Shown here piece by piece: positions 57,201 to 64,000 of a stretch of 64,000 bases of DNA. Both the position numbers and the translations under genes were made by a program. The stretch covers positions 396,182 to 460,181 of the forward strand of contig NZ_CAKKNS010000001.1 of the NCBI RefSeq assembly GCF_918814575.1. Reading direction: 5' to 3'. Position 1 is the first letter of the stretch. Each line of letters begins with the position of its first letter. A model generated the notes under the pieces. That model was not told the DNA's origin. It made no database searches and saw nothing but the letters and a program-made list of their open reading frames with translations. Origin of the DNA: Periweissella fabaria (GTDB lineage: Bacteria; Bacillota; Bacilli; Lactobacillales; Lactobacillaceae).

Positions 57201-57535
57201 GTAGCAGCAGCACTGGTTGCCTTTGTAGTTGCTGAATCAACAGCTTTTTGAGCAGCAGCTTGGTTAGTTTGCGCATCGTCATAGTTCTTTTGTGCGTCAG
57301 CTTTATCTGATTGGGCAGTTGCGGCTGCGGTTGATGCGGCAGTCACGGCAGCTGATGCTTGTTCAACTGGTGTTTGATCAGTAACATTACTGGTTGCTTG
57401 CGTAGGTTCAGTATTTGTAGCCTTCACCTTATTGGCATCGGTTCCAACGTTAACGTCGTCAGCATGTGCCTCCGTAGCAGTTGCCAAACCAACAACATCG
57501 AGAGTAGCAGTTGCAATTACAATATTTTTAGCCAT
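54242..57535 (-). CDS. LPXTG-anchored SEC10/PgrA surface protein with coiled-coil repeats
   Basis: A 1097-residue wall-anchored protein. A short signal peptide (MAKNIVIATATLDVVGLATA) with a cut after TEAHA is followed by a very Ala/Thr/Asp/Gln-rich helical region, about residues 55-320. A SEC10/PgrA-type domain (LRDALGITQQVGHVQISNSA and NSYVLLPFISLTDPTQSLGN) lies at about 340-600. A second Ala-rich coiled coil runs to about 890, then a ten-residue STDKKSDDNG-type repeat region spans the wall. The sorting signal is LPQTD, then a hydrophobic helix and RRRGRKN. Family members act in adhesion, aggregation or surface exclusion. High Ser/Thr/Ala content makes it a plausible target of the glycosyltransferases at 60-63 kb. 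Confidence 0.85.
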   Translation of the reverse strand: MAKNIVIATATLDVVGLATATEAHADDVNVGTDANKVKATNTEPTQATSNVTDQTPVEQASAAVTAASTAAATAQSDKADAQKNYDDAQTNQAAAQKAVDSATTKATSAAATQSAAQDSVTAASTAVSTAQSNAVDATPENISAASTAVTTAQTKASDAATSTAAAQTTVDNDTKAVTDAQSASTKAQVDADAAKASVTDAQKAVDNASATMDTTAASQAVTKAQDAANAAKTAQSAAQTAQQSAQTDKHNADVTVDDDQIALSNSQKAQSQTSDKLDAAKAATATAQSNVNTAQTDVNNAQTALDNATSAQNSDQNSIINATFSQDIQKAVQKYITDGKALAAQGKNATQINTELANDLTAIGNVFSSGQTSAKYANLLYTGNTAADSYTWIPGQVRNASAGIPGTFTKEQIDEVEQALAAAINSLRDALGITQQVGHVQISNSALDLAKLLADPNFGMSIANQKAAATSTHVDRKTINSSMNDAIADEGLRLLVNPQTITFREVKQYLINSYVLLPFISLTDPTQSLGNGAIYSDQTETYAKQLIGGTAYLLSAPTQNTYFGLWSSTFGNPNANPYLGLAIVNDANTTTGFDKTGLATPGLSGGSQANDTAIKNAQAALNNAKTTFTNAVNTLSAASAAQTSAQSVYDRATNEVNYRTGAYKDAVQAQAAAATKLAQANDTLAQAQSNVKSTSEALTAANEAYAQSKQAVATKQAALDAAKATLATAVENAKTADTNATAKNQAVLDAQTTLAADQQALNDAKTAQAAAEQAIKDAQTKLADLQAAPEAVAKAQAVLKDAQAKLAAATSAYKDAQANVANYQTILDATKGDVAAAKSILDKADANLTAAQTNLTAAQATLKAAQDAESIAEQVARQQHAIESTDAAKKNGYHVDGDKVIDQAGTVVTGWTVTNGNMIDQFGNTITVTPAKPDNGSTDKPSDNSNPAKPSDDNGSTDKKSDDNSSTDKKSDANGSTDKKSDDNGSTDKKSDDNGSTNAEADDNSSTDKKSDDNGSTDKQSASDSSAVNPAMTASTYSLDKKDTNSVMPTVTADNAKTLPQTDADTTSARGLSALGMLTAIITLGGSVILRRRGRKN
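54478..54730 (-). repeat. Tandem 30-bp repeats in the LPXTG wall-spanning region
   Basis: About eight copies of a 30-base unit encode variants of the decapeptide STDKKSDDNG. Copies differ by a few bases (GTTGTCATC, GTTGTCGTC, GTTGGCATC). Such in-frame tandem repeats change in number easily by slippage or recombination. Confidence 0.85.
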
Positions 57536-57720
57536 TTTATTATTTCCTCATTTTTATGTAAGTTTATCCGTACGTTATATCGTACTTACCATTAAATTTT
57601 AAAAGTATTTTATTATGGTTAATTAATAATTTTATAACGTACAATGAAGGAGTATATACCCTGTCTCCTCGACCTAGCAAATAATTTGCTTATAAGTGAC
57701 AAATTCCCCTACAAGAACAA

Positions 57721-57757
57721 AAAAACGACCAACTCAAAATTTGAGTTGGTCGTTTAA
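57721..57757. terminator. Terminator identical to the one at 54161
   Basis: The same stem of GACCAACTCAAA and TTTGAGTTGGTC occurs upstream of the LPXTG gene, after the small membrane gene at 57806. The stem and left flank are identical to the copy at 54161 over 31 bases. Confidence 0.82.
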
Positions 57758-57805
57758 TAGCTAATCCTATGTACTTCTATCTATTAGCTGGCAAAGCAGT
57801 CCCAT

Positions 57806-57979
57806 TTATTTTTTCTTATCGTGGCGGGTAAGAACTAACGCCCCCAAGACGATCCCTATCACAACAAACATCGTGATTTGCAGCTCAATGGTCTCCCCAA
57901 TTGCTTGCAAGCAGACGTAATTATAAGTCAGCAAGCCAATCAAAGCCAAAATCGCCAATGGCCCAATTACGTTATTCAT
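57806..57979 (-). CDS. 57-residue two-helix membrane protein
   Basis: The product starts MNNVIGPLAILALIGLLTYN and has a second helix ITMFVVIGIVLGALVL with a basic end RHDKKK. I start at the Met preceded by GGGAGGCTCAG. It is followed by a terminator at 57721. No family is known to me; it may be a small membrane stress peptide. Confidence 0.5.
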   Translation of the reverse strand: MNNVIGPLAILALIGLLTYNYVCLQAIGETIELQITMFVVIGIVLGALVLTRHDKKK

Positions 57980-58056
57980 CTGAGCCTCCCCCAACGTGTT
58001 TACTCAATCTATTTTAGTATATCATTTCTCGTATGATAACTACCTAATAACATATA

Positions 58057-58094
58057 AAATGCGACCGAAATTTGCATTTCCGTCGCATTTTTTC
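58057..58094. terminator. Hairpin terminator
   Basis: AAATGCGAC and GTCGCATTTTTT with an inner GAAAT/ATTTC pairing make a strong stem with T run on the plus strand. No plus gene precedes it; it may be a second terminator for the minus transcript starting near 58346. Confidence 0.7.
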
Positions 58095-58142
58095 GTCTAT
58101 TCTCATTTATTGCTTGCTGAAATTAATTTCAGCCCCGCAACC

Positions 58143-58346
58143 AAAAAATCGAAAGGCCGCAATGGACTTTCCGATTTTTTAATTGTTACATTGGTGCAAG
58201 CTATTCACCAATTGTATATGTTGGAATCCCCCCGAATTCAAATTCCATCACGCTAACAATTATTTCTTAATGCTTTGTTATCCGCTATTAAATTAATAAC
58301 TAACAAAGCTAATCCCCCTGTACGCCAGCACTCTTCTACTGGTTAC
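58143..58346 (-). ncRNA. Candidate small transcript of about 200 nt
   Basis: A near-consensus promoter at 58354-58382 predicts a start near 58346, and a stem AAAAAATCGGAAAG/CTTTCGATTTTTT at 58143-58180 ends the transcript. Between them no ordinary gene exists. Two tiny frames are present: a TTG-started 17-codon frame (LVINLIADNKALRNNC after the start) behind GGGGG, and MEFEFGGIPTYTIGE. It could be a regulatory RNA or a peptide gene. It does not fit a known family that I recognise. No expression evidence can be given from sequence. Confidence 0.4.
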
Positions 58347-58353
58347 AATGCTT

Positions 58354-58382
58354 ATTATAGGAGCTTGTCTGCAATAAGGCAA
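58354..58382 (-). promoter_or_regulatory. Orphan vegetative promoter
   Basis: On the minus strand TTGCCT, a 17-base spacer and TATAAT are followed by the candidate small transcript. A cre-like sequence, AGAAAACGCTTGCC, overlaps the -35 box with two mismatches. A T/A-rich stretch upstream could be an UP element. Confidence 0.5.
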
Positions 58383-58557
58383 GCGTTTTCTCTTTAGAAT
58401 TTCTTAATATTCTTAATATATAGACGCTCGCATTTTAACGCTACAAAAGAAATTCTATGAAAACGATTTCTCAAAGTGCTAATCATTCGTAAATTATGCA
58501 TAATTCCCATTAATTAGCCGATAATCAACCGTAAATCATTAATATTTTTTTACTTTA

Positions 58558-59004
58558 CTAATTATGTGGTCGATGTTTAACGATAAATTCTGGAAAGCGC
58601 GATGCATACCAACCTACTGTCGCTACTGCTGCACTTGCTAGAATCAAGCCTAAATTTTGATTCCAATCCAAGTAACACCAAAGTAAGTAGACATAGGCAA
58701 CAAAGAATGGATATGTCAACAAGATTCGGCTAACCGTCGCTCTAGCACCGCGGCCAAATTCGGTACCATGCTTAGTGACCCACCATTCTTGCAAGTACAC
58801 TGCCAACCAACCAACTAAAATTGAACCGGCAAAACCTTGTACCATCCGTGCCTCATCAACCATCGTTAAATGTAGATAGTTAAACAACAGCACTTTTTCA
58901 AACGTGAAGATACCCCAGATTGGTAAAACTACGCAGACTCCTAGTACAACCAAAGTAATAAAACTGACTGCGATTACTGAATTGCGTTTAGGTTTGTTAT
59001 TCAC
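58558..59004 (-). CDS. Four-helix membrane protein, unknown function
   Basis: A 148-residue protein with four hydrophobic helices: VIAVSFITLVVLGVCVVLPI, GFAGSILVGWLAVYLQEWW, ILLTYPFFVAYVYLLWCYLD and LGLILASAAVATVGWYASRF. No family is recognised. It follows the YdcF-like gene by 32 bases and may be co-transcribed with it. The region from 58383 to 58557 ahead of it is AT-rich without genes. Confidence 0.6.
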   Translation of the reverse strand: MNNKPKRNSVIAVSFITLVVLGVCVVLPIWGIFTFEKVLLFNYLHLTMVDEARMVQGFAGSILVGWLAVYLQEWWVTKHGTEFGRGARATVSRILLTYPFFVAYVYLLWCYLDWNQNLGLILASAAVATVGWYASRFPEFIVKHRPHN

Positions 59005-59036
59005 TTGATAACCTCATTTCTTTTTAGTAATTTCCG

Positions 59037-59663
59037 CTACATGGGCGCAATATCACCCTTTTCACTATATGCTTGAATCCGTAAATATTCACCCCAGACC
59101 CGTGCACGACCAACAGCACTCGCTACCCAATTATCACGAGTCACCGTAATACCATCGTATTCGGCAACATAGCTATATGGAATTAGCTCCACCGTTGCGG
59201 GGAGCTGTTGCTTCAAAGTCCGCCAATGCCGACCAACCACGTGGGCTTTGGTAATAAAGACAACCCGTTTAATCGTAGTAAAATCAAAGACTTCGGTGGC
59301 AAAGATAACATTTTCTAATGAATTCGACGACCGGTCTTCACCTATAATCGCCGTTATCGGTACCCCATTGGCAATTAATTTTTCAGTAATAATGGCATTT
59401 TCAGTACGGTCGCCAACATAAGCGGCATACTCAGCATCAGCCGTTTTACTTTGCCCCCCGGTAACAAAAATTTGTGGGGCAAGGCCTTGACGCCATGCTT
59501 GGAGCGTAGCTTGCCAAATTCCGGCTTGTGCTGAACTAAAGACAAAAATCAAATCTCCATTTTGTAGTGGCACTTGTGGGCCAAAGACAACGTCAGTAAT
59601 CATTTGCAGCTGGCCAGCAGACAATTCAGGCATGGTTGGTTCACGTGGAATTAAACTTTTCAT
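59037..59663 (-). CDS. YdcF/ElyC-family DUF218 protein
   Basis: A 208-residue DUF218 protein, soluble here. Family motifs are visible: IFVFSSAQAGIWQATL, APQIFVTGGQSKTADAEYAA, GEDRSSNSLENVIFATEVF and VVFITKAHVVGRHWRTLK. DUF218 proteins (SanA, ElyC, YdcF) are linked with envelope homeostasis or nucleotide-like binding. I start at MKSLIPREP, 11 bases after AAGGAGG; the longer frame begins inside the ribosome site. It likely forms a unit with the membrane gene downstream. Confidence 0.82.
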   Translation of the reverse strand: MKSLIPREPTMPELSAGQLQMITDVVFGPQVPLQNGDLIFVFSSAQAGIWQATLQAWRQGLAPQIFVTGGQSKTADAEYAAYVGDRTENAIITEKLIANGVPITAIIGEDRSSNSLENVIFATEVFDFTTIKRVVFITKAHVVGRHWRTLKQQLPATVELIPYSYVAEYDGITVTRDNWVASAVGRARVWGEYLRIQAYSEKGDIAPM

Positions 59664-59742
59664 TAGCGCCTCCTTCACATATAATTACTTTTCTTTATTC
59701 TAATATGTTTTCAAGGTAAGCGCTATTGATTTTAGAAAAACA

Positions 59743-60393
59743 TCAACTTTCGACTGCCGGGGCATAATCTGTAATATTAAACATCCCCCAACTTTGCGCT
59801 TTAATAGTGTCATTTAAGGCATGTACTAAACGGCGGCAATGCTGTTGTTTCCCATACGGATCATAGTAGCAGACATTAACCTGATAATGATGTTTAATCT
59901 GGACTTTTAAGTGCCCGTATTTACGTGCGTATTGTCGCCATGTGCCCTGGGTTTCTGTCGTAGCATCACTCACAATAGCACAATTTACCGGCACTAATTG
60001 CTGAACTTTAACTGCACAATGGACAGGTCGTTGATTAGGTTGCGTCGGCGTGAATGCTAAATGACTACAGTCACTCTGTGATAGTGATGTATCGGCTGCT
60101 ACCAGTATGGGCATCGTTTCATGTGTCAGTGGCTGATTTTGGCGTTCCCAGTGTCGTACTGGCGTAGAGGCACATGGTTCATAAAATGTCCGCTTGGTGG
60201 TTGGACGGCGCTTTTGATAGACATCATCCCCATCCAGATTAACTTGTGTTTGTAAGATAACCGGTTGGTAGTTGGCTTGATCCATTATGCCAAACTGACT
60301 AAAGCGTTTTGAATTTGGTTGTGTTGCTTGTACTAGTTTAGTCGCTCGCTGAGCACTCCACCGAGTAGTTGCGACTCCATTGTCACGTTTCAT
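59743..60393 (-). CDS. Uncharacterised 216-residue protein beside the gtf genes
   Basis: A basic, Gln/Thr-rich protein with six or more cysteines (for example FYEPCAS, SQSDCSHLA, VHCAVKV, VNCAIVS, VNVCYYD) but no signal peptide or membrane helix. The N-terminal half looks disordered, and the C-terminal half (YGHLKVQIKHHYQVNVCYYD) forms beta strands. It lies 51 bases after the broken gtfA gene, on the same strand, so it may belong to the same operon. GGAGG precedes its start. I do not recognise the family. Confidence 0.5.
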   Translation of the reverse strand: MKRDNGVATTRWSAQRATKLVQATQPNSKRFSQFGIMDQANYQPVILQTQVNLDGDDVYQKRRPTTKRTFYEPCASTPVRHWERQNQPLTHETMPILVAADTSLSQSDCSHLAFTPTQPNQRPVHCAVKVQQLVPVNCAIVSDATTETQGTWRQYARKYGHLKVQIKHHYQVNVCYYDPYGKQQHCRRLVHALNDTIKAQSWGMFNITDYAPAVES

Positions 60394-60444
60394 AGATGAT
60401 ACCTCCTAAATACCGATCGGTTAGCATCTTGAACCGCCAAGTTA

Positions 60445-61928
60445 CTAATTCAAAACTTGTTGCCAAGCTGCTACCAATTGTTCGGCTTGATATTGAGCTG
60501 CAGTTGCCTTGGCTTGAACCTTTAAATTCATAATATTTAATGGCTCAGCAAAAGCGGTAATAATTTTATCGGCTAATGCCGTGGGATTAAGTTCATCACT
60601 ATATATACCGTTATACCCATCAACCACGAGATTATCACGCGCATACAATGCCCCGTAGCACGCAACCGGCACCCCATGCGCCATACTTTCAAGCATATTC
60701 ATCCCAAAGCCTTCTGATAATGACGCCGAAATGAATAAACCAACATCTTGATATGCAGATTGTACCGGTGTCTCATAGGGCGCAATCGTAACATTATCAA
60801 CTAAGTTCAGCGCCTTAATTTCAGCTAAAATTTGTTTTTCATAGTCTGTCGAAGCAAAGTAGCCTTGCATTACTAATTGAATGGTTACGTAATGTTGCTT
60901 TAACGCCGCCACAATTTTAAGTAAGCCTTCGATATTTTTATCTGGGGCTAAGCGACCAACGTAGAGCACCTTTTTAAGATCCGTAACCGTATTGTCTTCG
61001 ACCACCTTAGTAAAGATGGTTGGTACTTGGCGAACCACCCGTTCTGGAAACTGGTCTTTGATTTGAGCCGCTTGTTGTGCAGTGGCGACGGCAATAATAT
61101 TAAATTCACGTCCCCGTGGTTGTAAGACCGCTTGATAACTGCCTTTAACAAAGTAATCATTCCCCGTGGCATATTTTTGTAAGTGGCTATCATGTAAATA
61201 CGCAATCGTGCGCTTAGGTGTATCAATCCCCAATACGCCCGCTGCCAACTGGGGCCGATCAAAAATGTACTAGCGACGACATCATTTAGTTCGTTCAAAA
61301 AGAACGTGAATAATTGATTTTCACTATCAAACGTATAATTTTTCCCGTGATAGTTTAAAAGCTGCCAACTCGTCGCTTGGCTTTCGTCATTATGCGGCAT
61401 AAAAGTTACTGCTAATACTTGGACGCCAGCTGGGTCATAAAACGTCTGACTAGCAACACTGCCATCTGGGTGATAGGTTTCGACCATCGAACGAAACCCC
61501 CGCCAATCATAATATGCTGTCATCATGACATCCCCTAGGTTGTTCAAGTATTCAATATTACCGACTAACCCCGTTTTTCCCGGTAACATATGAATATTGG
61601 CCAACCGGCGCCCATCTTCTGAGATTTGTGCCTGATTACTGTCAGGGTAACTGACATGATAGATTTCCCGGGGAATTGAAGCTAACGTGCGGACACTTTG
61701 TTCGATTGGTTCAAAATTAGTAACTTTTTGGAAATAGTCATACATATTAATGTAATCGGCGCTCGTTAATCCCATCCAAGCTGCATTACGAGCCAAAAAG
61801 CGATTATACTGCCGCGTAATGATTTTGGCAGGCATTTTAGCGGCATTCAATGCTTGGGTACGCTGAACTTGCGCAAATTCGATACCCGAGTTAAAGGCAT
61901 AAATATTTTCACCAACTGAATAAATCAT
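60445..61928 (-). pseudogene. TagE/GtfA-type glycosyltransferase, frameshifted
   Basis: A GT4-family glycosyltransferase related to TagE and GtfA. The N-terminal add-on beta domain (MIYSVGENIYAFNSGIEFAQ) runs in one frame to VVASTFLIG; the catalytic part resumes in the next frame at DRPQLAAGVLGID and continues through KKVLYVGRLAPDKNIEGLLK and the donor-binding ASLSEGFGMNMLESMAHGVP. The shift lies in a T5 run at about 61267, where one more T would restore the frame (STFFDRPQ). It may be true loss, phase variation or a sequence error. The ATG overlaps the upstream gene's TGA by four bases. Confidence 0.78.
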
Positions 61929-63475
61929 GCTTGATGCTCCTCCTTTGCAATGGTCATAAGTTGTGCCCAAGCTTGCCATACGTTGGCTTCATCATAAGCA
62001 CTAGGTGTCTCATAGGCACTATTACTAAATTGTTGTAAAATCCGTTGGTGCTTGAGTAAATACACAATTTGTTCTGCCATCGCATCAACATCACCATGCG
62101 TAACTAGGCAGCCGTTTTGGTCATTAGTAATTAGCGCATTCGGTGCATAATCCACCGCATATGCCACTGGGACAACGCCGTTAGTTAAGCCTGCTAATAA
62201 CCCGAGATCAAAACTTGAACTGTGAGCCGTCGTTACCAAAATTTGTGCATTTTCTAAAACAGGTTGCAAATGATCAACATGCCCTTTTAATTGGACAACT
62301 TCTTCAAGCTCTAAATTAATAATAGCTTGGCGAATTTTGATCTCTTCGGCGTAATTATTAACATAATCAGCATACCCATAAATATCGAGTGTGACACTTT
62401 GAATCTGGTTGTGGACTTTTTTAATTACATGCAGCAAGTCAATCAGGTTACTATTGGGGCTAATATTAGTGATGGCCACCATTTTACCAAATTCACGCTT
62501 GTTCATTTTAACTTGCGGGCGTTGGTGCTGCTCGTTTGTCACATAGCCGGCCGGAATTGTTGTGGCGGCTTTTATATCAGGAAACCGCGCAACAATATCA
62601 GCGGTTTGTTTTGGGGTTGTCGTTAACACATTAGAGAAGTGTGCGACATTTAGTAAAGCATACTCATAGTTTTCATTTAGGAGGGCCGTGGCTGGTTCTT
62701 GTGTATCGGTAACATGGACATTGTGTACACCCAAAACTGTGTAGGCTGGCTTGCGTAGTCGGGTGAAGGCCGCATCCGCACTCGTGACACTATCGAGAAT
62801 CAAAGTGTTAAATTCTGGATATAATTCGTTAATGGCATTAACAAAATGTTCAAATAAAGCCGTAATCGTTGCGAATTGATAAACTTGACCGTTAGGTGTC
62901 GTCAACAACCATCCAATCGCTTCCACTGTTTCTTGACTTGTCTGGCGATACGTAGCATGTAAAACATCTAGGCCTTCTGGTGTGTACCAAACTTCTGATC
63001 GTAGTTGGTGGTCAATGGTATACCACTGGGTCATTGACTTGAAACCGCGTTGATTATAAAAATCAATCGCATATAAATTTCCCGCACTATCGAAGCGTTC
63101 CACAGAAGTCACATGTTGGTCTTCTTTTTGGTAGTTCACACGGGCGACAAGCCGTTCATCATTGCGTTGAACAATGAAGCGATCTTCATTTTGTTCATCA
63201 ATATAACGTAAATTCTTCAAGCCAAAGTCTAAATCGGGCAAAAAAGTTTTATTCGGCTGAATATCAATCATTTGCTGGTAATAATCGAACATATTCAATA
63301 AACGACGATCACTAACCCCAAGGGCATTTAACTGATGGTGTAAATCTTGTGACCAATCACGAGTGACATACGTATAGGCTATGTTTTGTCGTTCAAATAA
63401 TTGCATCCGTTTAATCACGGCCTGATCAATCCCTGATTTTTTATCTAATAAAGTATCATTAACAAAGAAAATCAT
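61925..63475 (-). CDS. TagE/GtfA-type glycosyltransferase partner
   Basis: A 516-residue GT4-type glycosyltransferase with the same N-terminal add-on domain (MIFFVNDTLLDKKSGIDQAV; QRGFKSMTQWYTIDHQLRSE) and a GT-B catalytic domain (GKMVAITNISPNSNLIDLLH; TTAHSSSFDLGLLAGLTNGV). The usual E-x7-E of active GT4 enzymes appears changed to HSSSFDLGLLAG, which suggests a helper rather than a catalytic role. Pairs of such proteins glycosylate secreted proteins in Lactobacillus plantarum (GtfA/GtfB) and Ser-rich adhesins in streptococci. It is first in the operon and translationally coupled to the downstream partner. Confidence 0.8.
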   Translation of the reverse strand: MIFFVNDTLLDKKSGIDQAVIKRMQLFERQNIAYTYVTRDWSQDLHHQLNALGVSDRRLLNMFDYYQQMIDIQPNKTFLPDLDFGLKNLRYIDEQNEDRFIVQRNDERLVARVNYQKEDQHVTSVERFDSAGNLYAIDFYNQRGFKSMTQWYTIDHQLRSEVWYTPEGLDVLHATYRQTSQETVEAIGWLLTTPNGQVYQFATITALFEHFVNAINELYPEFNTLILDSVTSADAAFTRLRKPAYTVLGVHNVHVTDTQEPATALLNENYEYALLNVAHFSNVLTTTPKQTADIVARFPDIKAATTIPAGYVTNEQHQRPQVKMNKREFGKMVAITNISPNSNLIDLLHVIKKVHNQIQSVTLDIYGYADYVNNYAEEIKIRQAIINLELEEVVQLKGHVDHLQPVLENAQILVTTAHSSSFDLGLLAGLTNGVVPVAYAVDYAPNALITNDQNGCLVTHGDVDAMAEQIVYLLKHQRILQQFSNSAYETPSAYDEANVWQAWAQLMTIAKEEHQA

Positions 63476-64000
63476 GCTTTCTTCCTCCTTAATCTCGGAA
63501 CTCTCATGCCATACATTGTGAAATTTTTATCTAAATTTAAAAGACATTATTTAATATTTCATATTGGTACTAACTACAGCAATCTGATGAATTAATTTTG
63601 TACCGTAATTTAACCGTATGCTAAAAAAAAAAGTATTTCAAGTGATTACCTAGAAAAATGATTGTATTTTTTAAAAAAATTTTTAAGGATTATATTTTAT
63701 TCAATTAACTTGAATTTTATTACCCCTAACTTGTGTAAATAACTTTAATTAATTTAAAAATCGCTCATTTAATAATCCATTACTAATAAATTTTATTATT
63801 TTATTCATAAAATTATGCTCTCATAACCCTCGTTAAAATTATCAACAAGTGTTTAGTAAATGCCTAATTAAACAACTTTATACCCAGTTTATGTTTACTA
63901 AACAAGAACGTCAACAAGTAATTTTTAACCGGTCTCATTTTTATTGTGGCTTTCGATTAAAATTTTTAATAAATCCAAAGGCAAAAAAGCCGATAAATCA
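63476..64000. other. AT-rich interval without recognisable gene
   Basis: About 520 bases at the window end, with runs of A and T and no open frame worth calling. It must contain the promoter of the glycosyltransferase operon. A short GGCAAAAAAGCC repeat at about 63980 may be part of a terminator for a gene beyond the window. Confidence 0.5.

Noticed and set aside
57996-58256. Plus-strand 86-codon open frame as a gene
   Set aside because: It runs across two strong hairpins, has no ribosome site and no sensible composition.
58143-58346. 6S RNA
   Set aside because: Length and promoter would fit, but the 5' and 3' ends do not pair into the closing stem expected of 6S RNA.

Overview
The window reads as chromosome of a low-to-moderate GC Gram-positive in the Lactobacillaceae. 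The signs are Shine-Dalgarno sites of the AAGGAG type, a dnaG-rpoD pair, parE-parC, recO, dprA-topA, a SemiSWEET transporter, SEC10/PgrA-type surface proteins, an LPXTG protein and a TagE/GtfA-type glycosyltransferase pair. A Weissella/Leuconostoc-like member is a reasonable guess, but the sequence alone does not settle the genus.

Layout. 0-18 kb is mostly housekeeping on the minus strand: a LysR regulator, parC, parE, rpoD, dnaG, then an operon of Na+/H+ antiporter, EIIA-Glc-like protein, biotin carrier protein and recO, a lone plus-strand unknown gene, topA, dprA and a YeiH transporter with a divergent LysR. 18-34 kb is a mosaic of single genes: SMR efflux, signal peptidase, quinone reductase, semialdehyde dehydrogenase, Ogt, a degenerate methyltransferase-like protein, a SEC10/PgrA surface protein, an ApeA-type HEPN protein, a TauE transporter, a SemiSWEET and a glycan cluster (esterase, GH123/DUF4091 enzyme, MFS transporter broken at its 5' end).

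34.6-44.0 kb is a decayed prophage. Its integrase lies next to the truncated 5' half of a type II-A cas9, which reads for about 586 codons and then runs into phage DNA. At the other end the phage stops inside a portal gene, and no cas9 3' half, cas1, cas2, csn2 or CRISPR array follows. The simplest reading is that a phage integrated in cas9 and a later deletion removed its structural genes together with the rest of the CRISPR locus. Packaging genes, antirepressor and ImmA protease are broken, while the integrase, the CI-like repressor and a HEPN-motif protein look intact.

46-54 kb holds a DUF697-like protein with a His-rich tail, a HAD phosphatase, a second copy of the degenerate methyltransferase-like family, a LacI regulator, and a three-gene operon (ADP-ribosylglycohydrolase-like, NCS1 permease, mannose-type EIIA lacking its phospho-histidine). 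That operon diverges from its own LacI gene across a perfect 18-bp palindrome. 54-64 kb is surface biology: a 1097-residue LPXTG SEC10/PgrA protein, small membrane proteins, a YdcF/DUF218 protein, and a two-gene glycosyltransferase operon in which the downstream gene carries a frameshift at a T run. The last ~520 bases are AT-rich with no gene that I can recognise.

The most noteworthy items are the cas9-borne prophage with a HEPN cargo gene, the paralogous pseudo-methyltransferases, the operon with an active-site-dead EIIA, and an orphan promoter-terminator unit near 58.2 kb. No tRNA, rRNA or CRISPR array was seen.
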